A DNA stretch of 64,000 nt from assembly GCF_902168435.1 (NCBI RefSeq), contig NZ_LR656175.1, positions 91,077 to 155,076 on the forward strand, given 5' to 3'. The stretch comes from Bacillus marasmi. GTDB taxonomy: Bacteria > Bacillota > Bacilli > Bacillales > Cytobacillaceae. The position numbers and the translations under genes were made by a program. The notes beneath the pieces are model-generated. The model was not told where the DNA came from. It ran no database searches and saw only the letters and a program-made list of their open reading frames with translations. How positions within the stretch are numbered: position 1 is the first letter of the stretch; each line of letters starts with the position of its first letter. Below, one piece after another: positions 33,488 to 42,915 of the stretch.

Positions 33488-34138
33488 ATGACAGATCAAG
33501 ACTTATTGCTATCACAATGGTTCGAAGATGCTGATGAATTAACTGATAAACAAAAGCAGATCCTCCTGGCAGCAATTGATTCTTTTTCAGAAAAAGGCTA
33601 TGCTGCAACCTCAACAAGCGAGATTGCCAAAAAAGCCGGAGTGGCCGAAGGAACCATTTTTCGCCACTACAAAACGAAAAAGGATTTATTAATGGCAATT
33701 GTCGCACCAACGATGGCCAAATTTTTAGCACCATTTATCATAAAGGATATTAGCAAGGTGTTAAAGACTGATTATGATTGTTTTGAGGATTTTTTAAGGG
33801 CAATGATTGAAAATCGAAAGGTTTTTCTACAGCAAAATCTATCTCTATTTAAAATCATACTACAAGAGCTTCCGTTCCAGCCCGAGCTTCAAGCACAGTT
33901 TAAAGCACATATTCTGCCAACCGTTTATGACCGGATTAAAGGACTGATCAAGCATTATCAGCAAAATGGGAGCATTATCGAAATACCACCGTATTCCGTG
34001 GTAAGGCTAATTGCCTCGACGATATTTGGTTATTTGATCGGCCGCTATTTGCTTTTTCCAGAAATAGATTGGGATGAAGAAGCTGAGATAGAGCGAACCA
34101 TTCAATTCATCATGCACGGACTTGCCACAAAGGAATAA
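33488..34138 (+). CDS. TetR/AcrR-family repressor of the exporter
   Basis: 216 residues with an N-terminal TetR helix-turn-helix (about 20-66: FSEKGYAATSTSEIAKKAG, EGTIFRHYKTKKDLL) and a helical ligand domain. It is the third gene of the exporter operon, 59 bp after the permease, and the likely reader of the paired 18-bp palindromes at 31551-31617. This gives negative feedback, because it is cotranscribed. Confidence 0.92.
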   Translation: MTDQDLLLSQWFEDADELTDKQKQILLAAIDSFSEKGYAATSTSEIAKKAGVAEGTIFRHYKTKKDLLMAIVAPTMAKFLAPFIIKDISKVLKTDYDCFEDFLRAMIENRKVFLQQNLSLFKIILQELPFQPELQAQFKAHILPTVYDRIKGLIKHYQQNGSIIEIPPYSVVRLIASTIFGYLIGRYLLFPEIDWDEEAEIERTIQFIMHGLATKE

Positions 34139-34183
34139 GAAAAAAGGGGTCTGAACCCAATTAGGTTCAGACCCCTTTTTGTT
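34139..34183. terminator. Bidirectional terminator after the tetR gene
   Basis: AAAAAGGGGTCTGAACC and GGTTCAGACCCCTTTTT arms form a 17-bp stem closed by a short loop. It serves the exporter operon and the converging sugar dehydrogenase gene. Confidence 0.95.
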
Positions 34184-34197
34184 TCACATGAAACAAT

Positions 34198-35295
34198 TTA
34201 TAGGTCGCTAGTAGCACTAGTGAGCTCAATCTTGTAGAGCTTGTCGGCATTTTTAGTGGGTGTGCCTCGACCATCGGTATTGTTGGAGATAAAATAAAGC
34301 GTGTCTCCCACGATGAACACATCACGAATACGGCCTAGTCCGTTAACTAAAATCCGAGTGGTTTTGTTCTCAACGTCAAATTCCCGTACCGCATTGCCTC
34401 TTAATGTGGCAACATATAACTTATTTTTATCATAAGCCATACCTGATGGTGCCCAAGTCTCCTCGCCGGATTCAAACAAAGGGCTCTCCATTCCAATCTT
34501 TTCTTCTCCTCCGACAATTTCTGGCCAGCCATAATTTTTCCCTGGCTCAATTTTGTTTATTTCATCATGAGCTGATGGTCCGTGTTCACTTTCAAACAGC
34601 ACTCCCTCCGCACTCCAGGCAAGTCCCTGTGGATTGCGATGTCCTAAACTATAAACATAAGAATTTGGAATAGGATTGTCACTCGGAATGGTTCCGTCTA
34701 GGTTCATGCGTAGAATTTTCCCGCCAAGTGAAGCAATATCCTGGGCGACTTTTGGATCACGCGCAGCATCACCAGTTGTAGCATACAGATAACCGTCTGG
34801 ACCAAGCTCCAATCGACCACCATGATGATAGGCACCACTAGGGATTTTATCAAGCAACACTTTTACCTCGCTCCATTCATTCCCCGTTAACTGCAGCTCA
34901 ATAATCCGATTATATTGTCCCGAACCGTTCTCATAAGTGTAATAAGCAAACGCTTTGTGCGTCTTTTGGAAATCAGGCGCCAATACAAATCCTAATAATC
35001 CCGCTTCAGCTGCTGTCGCTAGGCGTTTGGTCAACTTCACCTTTTGGCGCGTCATTTCCCCGTTAGGTGCTACTTTCACCACATGGCCATTACGCTCACT
35101 AATGTAAAACGTATCTCCTGATTTGGCAATCGACCATGGAATCTTTATGTTTTCAGCAACTACTGTTGGCTGGCTGCGATCGGCAATAACTGACTCCTCT
35201 TGATTTTTACGCGGTTGCTCAGTATTCGCACTACATCCAATCAAAGTGGACAATAATAAAATCAGCAATAGTTTTGATTTAACGATAAGGCTCAC
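34198..35295 (-). CDS. Glucose/sorbosone dehydrogenase-like lipoprotein (PQQ-type propeller)
   Basis: 365-residue six-bladed beta-propeller of the soluble aldose dehydrogenase/YliI family, exported as a lipoprotein (lipobox LIGC, Cys about 21). Family motifs: IPWSIAKSGDTFYISERNG, EAGLLGFVLAPDF, HHGGRLELGPDGYLYATTGDA, GHRNPQGLAW, SEHGPSAHDEIN and NYGWPEIVGG. The catalytic histidine is in HHGGR. It needs PQQ or another quinone in relatives; no PQQ genes are here. The GTG start at 35295 has no clear upstream ribosome site, so the exact N-terminus is uncertain. Confidence 0.88.
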   Translation of the reverse strand: MSLIVKSKLLLILLLSTLIGCSANTEQPRKNQEESVIADRSQPTVVAENIKIPWSIAKSGDTFYISERNGHVVKVAPNGEMTRQKVKLTKRLATAAEAGLLGFVLAPDFQKTHKAFAYYTYENGSGQYNRIIELQLTGNEWSEVKVLLDKIPSGAYHHGGRLELGPDGYLYATTGDAARDPKVAQDIASLGGKILRMNLDGTIPSDNPIPNSYVYSLGHRNPQGLAWSAEGVLFESEHGPSAHDEINKIEPGKNYGWPEIVGGEEKIGMESPLFESGEETWAPSGMAYDKNKLYVATLRGNAVREFDVENKTTRILVNGLGRIRDVFIVGDTLYFISNNTDGRGTPTKNADKLYKIELTSATSDL

Positions 35296-35310
35296 CTCAA
35301 ATTCATTAAG

Positions 35311-36171
35311 CTACGATTCCAACACCGCCTGGATAGCTTTTGCCACACCATCAAGCTCATTTGTTTCAGTAACATAATGAGCTTGGGCTTTAATATGCGC
35401 TGGTGCATTACCCATTGCCACCGCTTTCCCTACAAGCTTTAACATGGATAAATCATTATCGTTATCTCCAATTGCCATTGTTTCTATAAGGGAAATCCCT
35501 TTACTGCTCACAAATTTTTGTAATGCAATGCCTTTTTGGGCTTGGACAGAAGTTATTTCCAAGTTTCCATCCCCTGACGAACTAACAGCGATATTTGTAA
35601 ATGCTGCTAATGCTGACCGCGCTTCCTTAAGTTTCTCTAATTTAGATGAGAAGGCCAGAAGCTTATAAACCTCCTTGCTCTCATCCTTAAAGATCTCTTC
35701 AAAATTTTCAACGGAATGCACAAAGCCTTCAGAAATGCGCCCCTTTGCGAAAGCTTCCACCTGTTCCTTTGATATGTGATGATTTGCGCTTGTAAAAACG
35801 TCAACCATTACTGAGATGGCCTTTTCTAAGTTATTCGTATATGTCCCATCATTCGTATAAACCTCAAAATAAATATCATCATTTGCTAAAATTGCCGCGA
35901 TTGCGGTTGCATCCTCTTTGGAAAGCTGCTGAGAGGTAATCATTTTCCCATCGTTTCCTACCACGACGGCACCATTCACACTAATCACTGGGCAAACAAT
36001 TCCCACCTGTTTCAAAGCATATTGAGCTTCTTGATAAGAACGTCCGGTGGCAACAATGAATTCGATTCCCTTAGCTTGTGCGAGCTGTATTGCCTGCTTA
36101 TTTCCCTCCGAAATGCTCCCACTTCCTGTTAATAAAGTTCCATCCATATCACTTGCGATGCATTTAATCAT
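35311..36171 (-). CDS. Cof-type HAD phosphatase
   Basis: 286-residue haloacid dehalogenase hydrolase of subfamily IIB (YitU/YkrA-like). Motif I DMDGTLLTGSG (about 8-18), motif II VATGRS, motif III lysine region and motif IV GDNDNDLSMLKLVG near 235-248. Likely acts on a sugar phosphate or flavin-type phosphate; the substrate cannot be told from sequence. AGAGGAG precedes ATG. Its stop is 15 bp from the sugar dehydrogenase start, suggesting one transcript. Confidence 0.92.
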   Translation of the reverse strand: MIKCIASDMDGTLLTGSGSISEGNKQAIQLAQAKGIEFIVATGRSYQEAQYALKQVGIVCPVISVNGAVVVGNDGKMITSQQLSKEDATAIAAILANDDIYFEVYTNDGTYTNNLEKAISVMVDVFTSANHHISKEQVEAFAKGRISEGFVHSVENFEEIFKDESKEVYKLLAFSSKLEKLKEARSALAAFTNIAVSSSGDGNLEITSVQAQKGIALQKFVSSKGISLIETMAIGDNDNDLSMLKLVGKAVAMGNAPAHIKAQAHYVTETNELDGVAKAIQAVLES

Positions 36172-36240
36172 ATATGTTGTTCTCCTCTTCTTAGCGAATT
36201 GCTATATTACTATATTAACATGAGTGTGTTAATAACCTAA

Positions 36241-36900
36241 TTAAATATACTTTGAGCCTTCACGAACACTTAGCGGCTTTAAGGTATGACTGTTAATAAA
36301 CTGCTTCACTGAGTCAGGGTTTGTCTTTGAATACTCCCGCAGCGCCCATCCGATTGCTTTTTGAATAAAAAACTCCTGGCTATCAGCATTTGCAACGATA
36401 TAACGATAAAGCAGATCCGCATCAGTCTCTTGCTTATATTTTAGTTGTATTAAAATCGCACTGCGCCGTAGCCACATATTCTCATGATGAGCCCAGCCAT
36501 CGACCACTTCAGGTATTAATTCCTTCGCTTCTGCAACAACTGGACCAGCGATATTTGCTGCAAGAAGATCGACAGTATCCCACCAAGATTTTGTCGTTAT
36601 TAATGTTTGAATTAAACCAATGTGCTGTTTATTTAACTTCTTGACTGATTTTGCAAGATAATCTAATGCAAGATATTGGTACTCCCGCTCAGGCAGTTCC
36701 CATAAGCCCAAGACAAAAGCCTCATCAAATGGCTCTTTTTTAATACCAATTTTGTTAAATATTTCTCGGGTTAACTTTCGCCGTTCAGGCGTTTTAATTC
36801 CTAAATATGGAAACAAATTCTTCATGTAATTGGCCATCGGGATTGCATTTTCAGGATTCCTATGCTGTTCTAACGTAGTTTTAACCATATCCAACTTCAA
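36241..36900 (-). CDS. DNA alkylation repair protein (AlkD-like HEAT repeats)
   Basis: 219-residue all-helical protein of the AlkC/AlkD alkylpurine glycosylase family. Conserved parts: MKNLFPYLGIKTPERR, EREYQYLALDYLAK, LITTKSWWDTVDLLA (DNA backbone contact with conserved Trp and Asp), MWLRRSAILIQLKYK and FIQKAIGWALREYSKT. The start is TTG, 6 bp after AGGAGGAT. Stand-alone gene; role in removing N3/N7 methyl purines is from family knowledge. Confidence 0.9.
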   Translation of the reverse strand: MKLDMVKTTLEQHRNPENAIPMANYMKNLFPYLGIKTPERRKLTREIFNKIGIKKEPFDEAFVLGLWELPEREYQYLALDYLAKSVKKLNKQHIGLIQTLITTKSWWDTVDLLAANIAGPVVAEAKELIPEVVDGWAHHENMWLRRSAILIQLKYKQETDADLLYRYIVANADSQEFFIQKAIGWALREYSKTNPDSVKQFINSHTLKPLSVREGSKYI

Positions 36901-37084
36901 ATTAATCCTCCTCCTTCATGCCCTCATTTTATTATTTTACGAAAAAATAAATCCTTTCTCTCAACTATCTCCCTTTTTCAAAAATAAAGAAAGATTGCGA
37001 CTATAGTAAATTGGGTTGGCAAAAAAACATTATTGCATTAAAATAAGTTTCGACTTATAAATATACTCCAGGAGAGAATATAGA

Positions 37085-38452
37085 ATGAAAGAATCTAGCA
37101 TTACATTAAAAAAATCAAAATCGAACACAAACATTCTCCTATTTCTAATACCATCATTAATAGGAATTGTATTGTTTATGCTACCTATATCATATCAAGG
37201 ACAAATGACTATTCCTATTGCCATCCTATCTGGCTTAGTGCAATCTGGTTTAGAAGGTTATTTGCCACAAATCATGACTGTCATCATTGTGCTAACCTTT
37301 ATTTGTACAGCAATGGCAAAAATGATCCGCCCAGCCATTCTTGCTCGAAATCCGTTTTTAAAAACTTTGTTTGATGTAACACCTGTTTGGTTTTTTGCAA
37401 GAGGACTAGGTGCAGTGTACGCTGTGCTTACAGTATTTCAAATTGGTCCAGAATTTATTTGGTCTGAGAATACCGGCGGCTTACTGCTAAACAGCCTATT
37501 ACCAATTTTATTCTCAGTGTTTCTATTTGCTGGTCTTTTCTTACCTTTACTATTAAATTTTGGTTTACTAGAACTATTTGGTGCATTACTAGTAAAAGTG
37601 ATGCGACCTATCTTTAAATTACCAGGTCGCTCCGCTGTCGACTGTGTTGCTTCGTGGCTCGGTGACGGTACAATTGGTGTTTTATTAACGAGCAAGCAAT
37701 ATGAAGAAGGATATTATACAAAGCGTGAAGCCTCCATTATTGGTACAACATTTTCAGTTGTTTCGATTACATTCAGCTTAGTTGTTATTTCCCAGGTTGG
37801 CTTAGCACACCTATTTGTTCCTTTTTATTTGACTGTTACTCTTGCTGGGTTTGCGGCTGCCGTTATTAGCCCGCGCATCCCACCGTTATCTAGAAAACCA
37901 GATACATTTATTACGGAATCAAAGGATGAGTACTCAGAAGTCATTCCTAACGACTATACGCCATTTCAATGGGGAATGAAGCAGGCACTCGAAAAAGCAG
38001 AGACAAGTAAAGATGTTAATAAGTTCTTCATTGACGGTACTAAAAACATCCTAGATATGTGGATGGGTGTAGCACCAATTGTGATGGCACTTGGTACGAC
38101 TGCACTAATGATTGCTGAGTATACGCCAATTTTCCAATGGCTTGGCACACCGTTTATTCCGTTATTAGAATTGATGCAAATTCCAGAGGCAAAAGCTGCA
38201 GCTGCTACACTGGTGGTTGGTTTCGCGGATATGTTTCTTCCATCTGTAATGGCGGCCAGTATTGAAAGCGAATTGACTCGATTTGTGATTGCCGCGGTTT
38301 CAGTTACACAGCTTATCTATATGTCAGAAGTAGGCGGCCTGCTATTAGGCTCGAAAATCCCAGTCACATTCAAGGAATTAGTCATTATCTTCCTACAGCG
38401 GACACTGATTACACTACCAATAATAGTCATTGTCGCACATATACTATTTTAA
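37085..38452 (+). CDS. YjiH family nucleoside-recognition (Gate) membrane protein
   Basis: 455-residue polytopic protein with about ten membrane helices and the Gate/nucleoside recognition pattern (KLPGRSAVDCVASWLGDGTIGVLLTSKQY, EASIIGTTFSVVSITFS, PVTFKELVIIFLQRTLI). Homologues are annotated YjiH; transport of a nucleoside or another solute is presumed, not shown. CAGGAGAG precedes ATG. A terminator follows directly. No metabolic neighbour hints at its substrate. Confidence 0.85.
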   Translation: MKESSITLKKSKSNTNILLFLIPSLIGIVLFMLPISYQGQMTIPIAILSGLVQSGLEGYLPQIMTVIIVLTFICTAMAKMIRPAILARNPFLKTLFDVTPVWFFARGLGAVYAVLTVFQIGPEFIWSENTGGLLLNSLLPILFSVFLFAGLFLPLLLNFGLLELFGALLVKVMRPIFKLPGRSAVDCVASWLGDGTIGVLLTSKQYEEGYYTKREASIIGTTFSVVSITFSLVVISQVGLAHLFVPFYLTVTLAGFAAAVISPRIPPLSRKPDTFITESKDEYSEVIPNDYTPFQWGMKQALEKAETSKDVNKFFIDGTKNILDMWMGVAPIVMALGTTALMIAEYTPIFQWLGTPFIPLLELMQIPEAKAAAATLVVGFADMFLPSVMAASIESELTRFVIAAVSVTQLIYMSEVGGLLLGSKIPVTFKELVIIFLQRTLITLPIIVIVAHILF

Positions 38453-38457
38453 TAATA

Positions 38458-38494
38458 AGGACACCCCAGTCGCAAAGGACTGGGGTGTTCTTTT
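38458..38494. terminator. Terminator after the YjiH-family gene
   Basis: ACACCCCAGTC-gcaaag-GACTGGGGTGT is followed by TCTTTTATT. The facing small gene also ends here. Confidence 0.9.
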
Positions 38495-38507
38495 ATTACT
38501 ATGAAAT

Positions 38508-38825
38508 TTATGATTTGATTTTTTCGTGTTTAAAGCCTTTTTCAGTTTCAAATACTTCGTACCAGTGATACTCTGGCGATTTAAACCATTCATGTTTTGG
38601 TTGATACACAACATAGGATAAAGTACCCTCGGCATCCACCAGTGTGTTGAAAAGTGTAACAGTGTTGTAGCCAAATATTTGGTCTAAATATCCTTCAATG
38701 CCTTCTCTGATCTGATTTAGTTTACCATCTTGTTCCTGCTTATGTAATTTCAACAGACCATCGATAAACATACTCAACAAGAAAAAGGTGATTAGGATTA
38801 GCAAGACCATTAGTATTTTAATCAA
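38508..38825 (-). CDS. Small membrane-anchored protein of unknown function
   Basis: 105 residues: an N-terminal membrane helix (about 3-24, MIKILMVLLILITFFLLSMF), then a soluble part with aromatic residues (GYNTVTLFNTLVDAEGTLSY, HEWFKSPEYHWYEVFETEKGF). I do not recognise a family. The soluble part would lie outside if the helix inserts as a signal anchor. AGGAGGTTGC precedes the ATG, a strong ribosome site that supports a real gene. Confidence 0.7.
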   Translation of the reverse strand: MIKILMVLLILITFFLLSMFIDGLLKLHKQEQDGKLNQIREGIEGYLDQIFGYNTVTLFNTLVDAEGTLSYVVYQPKHEWFKSPEYHWYEVFETEKGFKHEKIKS

Positions 38826-38971
38826 GGTGCAACCTCCTAAACGTTTTAAGATTCGTTACTATTTTACATTCACTTCAGATTGTGTACTGTGATGTAGATA
38901 ACATAATGAACATATCTATAAAATTTTGTTTAGGAGGGTGACTTTGACTTTAAACTCCAATCAATTTGGGT

Positions 38972-40063
38972 TTATTTTGCTATCTGTAATAATTTGTTTT
39001 TTATTTCCTGGGTAATCTGGTCTAGTTTTTCAAAATCCATTGCCGGGGTGTAAATAGCCTCTAATTCATCATTTAGATCCTTCGCTTCTGCTAATAACCC
39101 AATCGCTTCCTTCATTTTCGCCTTATAGCGACCTGAAATCTCAGCTATCTCCTCGCTATGTTTTTCATCCGTTCCTGGCGTGATTAAGTGTTCATACATA
39201 TCGATGATTTCATCACCTTGACGATTTGGAAAATATTCATGTGGCGCCGTGCTATCAAAGATAGAAAAGCCTAATTCTCGAACAATAACCATATCAAGGC
39301 TATTGGGGTCGAAGCCGCAATGGTATACCTCTACCTCAAAGTCCCGTGATTCTGCATGAGCTACTAATTTTTTCAACAAGGTTGACTTTCCAGAGCCTGG
39401 ACGACCTTTAATAAAATAACGATGCGGAGTTTCTTCAGTTAAGTTTTGAACGAAATCAACAGCTCCCTTTGGCGTAGCTGCACCTAAGAAACGATGCCGA
39501 ACGATCGCTGCTCCACTGCCACGCTGAGTACCGAATAGTTCTTCAATAAGCTGGTCTGTAAATTGGTTCGTCTTTTCAAAATCCATATTTTCGATATAAA
39601 TTTTCTCCCACTCATCATGGACCCTTAATGCTTCGGCAAAGGTGCTATAAGCCTTTTGAGTTGTAGCGTTAATCTTATTTGAAAGCTCAAGGATTCTTTC
39701 TTTATGAGGGGATAGTTTGCTAGAGTCCCAAGCTACACCAATATTTACATATTCCTCTACAGCTCCTGGTGCCTTCGGCTCAATTACATGTGGTGCAGTT
39801 CCATCGACGATGCCGGCTTTGAGTGCTGGGATTTTGACTCCATCAATTGAGTCGTTGTCGGAAGGACAATGTAAATATTCTACATCAAAGCCTTGTTCTG
39901 AGAAGGCTTTCCCGATTCTTTTCATCAAGGTTGACTTACCTGTGCCTGGACCACCTTTTAAAATAAACAATTTATTTAAGTCTTGAAGGCTTGATTCATA
40001 TAAGCTATAAAAGCCTCGTGCTGTATTTCCGCCAGCGTAATAATTTAATACCTTTGCCGTCAT
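38972..40063 (-). CDS. Tandem P-loop ATPase (PRK06851-like)
   Basis: 363 residues made of two related halves. The first half has GGPGTGKST (about 38-46), VEYLHCPSDNDSIDGV and a long helical region. The second half has GRPGSGKST (about 216-224), VEVYHCGFDPNSLDMV, and again a helical end. Both halves contain the pattern MDFEK. Both P-loops look intact. Homologues in Firmicutes are uncharacterised. The start is the ATG at 40061-40063 after GGGAG; a GTG at 40069 is less likely. Function unknown. Confidence 0.85.
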   Translation of the reverse strand: MTAKVLNYYAGGNTARGFYSLYESSLQDLNKLFILKGGPGTGKSTLMKRIGKAFSEQGFDVEYLHCPSDNDSIDGVKIPALKAGIVDGTAPHVIEPKAPGAVEEYVNIGVAWDSSKLSPHKERILELSNKINATTQKAYSTFAEALRVHDEWEKIYIENMDFEKTNQFTDQLIEELFGTQRGSGAAIVRHRFLGAATPKGAVDFVQNLTEETPHRYFIKGRPGSGKSTLLKKLVAHAESRDFEVEVYHCGFDPNSLDMVIVRELGFSIFDSTAPHEYFPNRQGDEIIDMYEHLITPGTDEKHSEEIAEISGRYKAKMKEAIGLLAEAKDLNDELEAIYTPAMDFEKLDQITQEIKNKLLQIAK

Positions 40064-40303
40064 ACTCACACTCCCTCGTTTCGTAAAGAGTTCTTACACT
40101 CAATCCAATTTATGCGTAGAGTATGACTTAGGTGATTGCCCACAGTGTGGGATTTTCCCTTAGGAAGAGAAGGGGTGTTAACTTCCTTATGCAATAACAT
40201 TCTAAGGATTGGGGGTGTTTTCGTTTTTGAATTTGAGGTTTGGATGTAAATTGATGCTGCGGAAGTTGAATTGGGAATTTCACAATGAGATTGGGGTACA
40301 TTA

Positions 40304-40675
40304 CGAGCCTCTATGGGACTTTCTCGCTTTTTTCGCGAGGTTTTTGGTCCATAGAGCATCCCTATGGGACACTTCTCGCTTTTTTCGTGTGGGTTTTGGT
40401 CCATAGAGCCTTCCTATGGGACACTTCTCGCTTTTTTCGAGCGGGTTTTGTCCCATAGAACATCCCTATGGGACACTTCTCGCCTTTTTCGTGTGGGTTT
40501 TGGCCCATAGAGCCTTCCTATGGGACACTTCTCGCTTTTTTCGTGCGGGTTTTGACCCATAGAGCCTTCCTATGGGACACTTCTCGCTTTTTTCATACGG
40601 GTTTTGGCCCATAGAGCCTTCCTATGGGACACTTCTCGCTTTTTTCACGGGGGCTTTGGTCCATAAGATACTTTC
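40304..40675. repeat. Seven-unit hairpin array with 52-bp period
   Basis: CTATGGGAC recurs at 40311, 40362, 40414, 40466, 40518, 40570 and 40622, i.e. 51 then five times 52 bp. Each unit has a hairpin CCCATAG-agccttc-CTATGGG followed by ACACTTCTCGCTTTTTTCG. The spacing and the TTCTC...GCTTTTTTC part resemble the array at 6541-7060, although the hairpins differ. 40064-40303 holds no recognised gene. Confidence 0.96.
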
Positions 40676-40699
40676 TTTCAGTCCGATCATTAGGCCTTG

Positions 40700-41176
40700 T
40701 TATTTTACTATATCAAGCATTGTTGCTGCGGTAAGCTCAGCTAGGTTGTTTACACTGACTTCGATTTGCAGTCCGATTTTGCCACCACTCACGACCATTG
40801 TCTCAAGACTTAAAGCATGTTCATCAATAAATGTTGGATATTGCTTTTTCATGCCGATTGGCGAGCAGCCGCCGCGGATATAGCCTGTATTGGCTTGGAT
40901 ATCCTTGACTGGTAGCATTTCTAGCTTCTTTTCACCTGCAGCTTTAGCTGCTTTCTTTAAATCTAGCTCTAATTCTACTGGAATCACAAATACATAAATA
41001 TTTTTGCTTGCCCCACGTGCCACGAGCGTTTTAAATACCGTATTGACGTCTTTACCTATTTTTTGGGCAACTGAGATGCCATCAATTTTTCCGTCTTTAT
41101 TTTCATAGGTGTAGTATTGATATTCGACTTTGTGCGAATCGAGAATTCGCATTGCATTTGTTTTAGGCTGAGCCAT
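40700..41176 (-). CDS. ybaK: Cys-tRNA(Pro) deacylase YbaK/EbsC family
   Basis: 158-residue trans-editing enzyme that hydrolyses mischarged Cys-tRNA(Pro). YbaK-fold motifs: VEYQYYTYENKD, VFKTLVARGASKNIYVFVIPV (catalytic lysine in VFKTLV), and GYIRGGCSPIGMKKQYPTFID. Standard length. AGGAGCGGAG precedes ATG. Stand-alone gene downstream of the 52-bp array. Confidence 0.93.
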   Translation of the reverse strand: MAQPKTNAMRILDSHKVEYQYYTYENKDGKIDGISVAQKIGKDVNTVFKTLVARGASKNIYVFVIPVELELDLKKAAKAAGEKKLEMLPVKDIQANTGYIRGGCSPIGMKKQYPTFIDEHALSLETMVVSGGKIGLQIEVSVNNLAELTAATMLDIVK

Positions 41177-41316
41177 ATTCTCCGCTCCTTAAATAATCTA
41201 CAACAACAGTATAGCTAATTTCCTTTTATCAGCAAACATAATGCCAAACAATGACACATGAATTTTCCGATATAGGAGAAATTATCCACTATAAGCTATT
41301 TTAGGAGGAGTACTAT

Positions 41317-42849
41317 ATGACGAAAAGCTACAGCCAAGGAAGAATGCCCCAATATCCAAAAGCCTACTGGCTTGATTCAGTCAGCATTCCATCATTTCCA
41401 AGCTTAACAGAGGATGTCGATGTCGACGTGGCCATTGTCGGTGGTGGAATTACCGGTATAACTAGTGCCTATTTATTATCACAAAAAGGGGTAAAGGTGG
41501 GCTTAATTGAATCGGGAAGGCTGTTAAACGGGACTACTGGCAGTACAACCGCAAAGGTAACAGCACAACATGGGCTTATTTATGACGAACTCATTACGAC
41601 CCTTGGTGAAGAAAAAGCAAAGCTCTATTATGAAAGTAATAAACAAGCGATGGACTTTGTTAAAAGTGTGGTCAAAGAGCAGCAAATCGACTGTGAGCTT
41701 CAAGAGGAAGACGCCTACATCTATACGCAATCAGCGGATTATATTCAACAGCTTACTAATGAAATAAATGCGTATGAAAAATTAGGTATTCCGGGAGAAT
41801 TTGTTTCCTCCACACCACTTCCTTTTCCGGTTAATGGTGCTGTTATTATGAAAAATCAGGCCCAATTTCATCCGTTAAAATATTTGATTTATTTTATTAA
41901 TAAAATCACCGAAAATGGTGGGCTTATTTTCGAACAAACACCAGCCGTTGATATTACGACTGGACCACGGGCTCAGGTTATTGCGAAAAATGGGAATAAA
42001 TTATCCTGCAACCATATGATTATCGCCACCCATTTCCCATTTGAAGACAAGCTTGGTTTCTTTTTTGCGAGGATGCATGCAGACCGTTCGTATGTGCTTG
42101 CTGTAAAAACGAAGCAGGAGTTTCCAGGAGGAATGTATATAAACGCTGAACAGCCAACCCGCTCACTCCGGTATACAATGATAAATGGCGAAAAACTTGT
42201 TCTATTTGGTGGAGATCATCATAAGACTGGGCAGGGAATTGACACGTTCAAGCATTACGAGGCACTTGAAGCATTCGCAGACAGTACGTTTGGAATTGAA
42301 AAAATTCCATATCGCTGGTCTGCCCAAGATCTAACTACCTCTGACAAAGTTCCGTATATTGGAAAAATGACAGACCAATACAATCATATTTTCCTCGCAA
42401 CTGGGTATCGAAAATGGGGTATGACAAATGGCACGGTAGCTGCGCTAATGTTATCTGATATGATACTAGGAAAAGAAACACCATATGAGGAGCTATATCG
42501 TCCGTACCGTTTTCATGCCGATCCTGATTTAAAACAGCTCGTTACAGACAATTTAGATGTGGCCAAACATTTAATTAAAGGGAAACTTGAATTGGTTAAA
42601 CGCCAGCCTGAGGACCTCGCTAACGATGAAGGTGCTGTTGTTTCAGTAAATGGCAAGCGAGCTGGCGCTTATCGGGATGAACAAGGCAATCTGCACATTG
42701 TCGATACAACCTGTACCCACATGGGCTGTGAGCTAGAATGGAATAATGGTGACCGTTCATGGGATTGTCCTTGCCATGGGTCTAGATTTTCAGTAGATGG
42801 TGATGTCCTCGAAGGTCCAGCCGAATATCCATTACAAAAACTGGACTAG
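41317..42849 (+). CDS. FAD oxidoreductase with C-terminal Rieske domain (YhfW-like)
   Basis: 510 residues. N-terminal DAO-type FAD domain (VAIVGGGITGITSAYLLSQKG at about 38-58; TTGSTTAKVTAQHG) up to about 390, then a Rieske [2Fe-2S] domain with CTHMGC (about 466-471) and CPCHGSRF (about 485-492); both Cys-His pairs are intact. B. subtilis YhfW has the same fusion. The physiological substrate is unknown. AGGAGGAGTACTAT precedes ATG and a terminator follows. Confidence 0.92.
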   Translation: MTKSYSQGRMPQYPKAYWLDSVSIPSFPSLTEDVDVDVAIVGGGITGITSAYLLSQKGVKVGLIESGRLLNGTTGSTTAKVTAQHGLIYDELITTLGEEKAKLYYESNKQAMDFVKSVVKEQQIDCELQEEDAYIYTQSADYIQQLTNEINAYEKLGIPGEFVSSTPLPFPVNGAVIMKNQAQFHPLKYLIYFINKITENGGLIFEQTPAVDITTGPRAQVIAKNGNKLSCNHMIIATHFPFEDKLGFFFARMHADRSYVLAVKTKQEFPGGMYINAEQPTRSLRYTMINGEKLVLFGGDHHKTGQGIDTFKHYEALEAFADSTFGIEKIPYRWSAQDLTTSDKVPYIGKMTDQYNHIFLATGYRKWGMTNGTVAALMLSDMILGKETPYEELYRPYRFHADPDLKQLVTDNLDVAKHLIKGKLELVKRQPEDLANDEGAVVSVNGKRAGAYRDEQGNLHIVDTTCTHMGCELEWNNGDRSWDCPCHGSRFSVDGDVLEGPAEYPLQKLD

Positions 42850-42884
42850 CTCAAAGAAATGATTAAGCCAATTTATAAACACGA

Positions 42885-42915
42885 AAGAGCTCAGTCTGCG
42901 ACTGAGCTCTTGTTT
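42885..42915. terminator. Bidirectional terminator, yhfW-like gene / yckD-like gene
   Basis: AAGAGCTCAGTC-tgc-GACTGAGCTCTT is followed by GTTTAATC on one side and flanked by AAAGC on the other. A perfect 12-bp stem between converging genes. Confidence 0.85.

Noticed and set aside
40066-40404. 112-residue open frame across the 52-bp array
   Set aside because: It is formed by repeat units, resembles no protein, and is antisense to the array consensus without a ribosome site.
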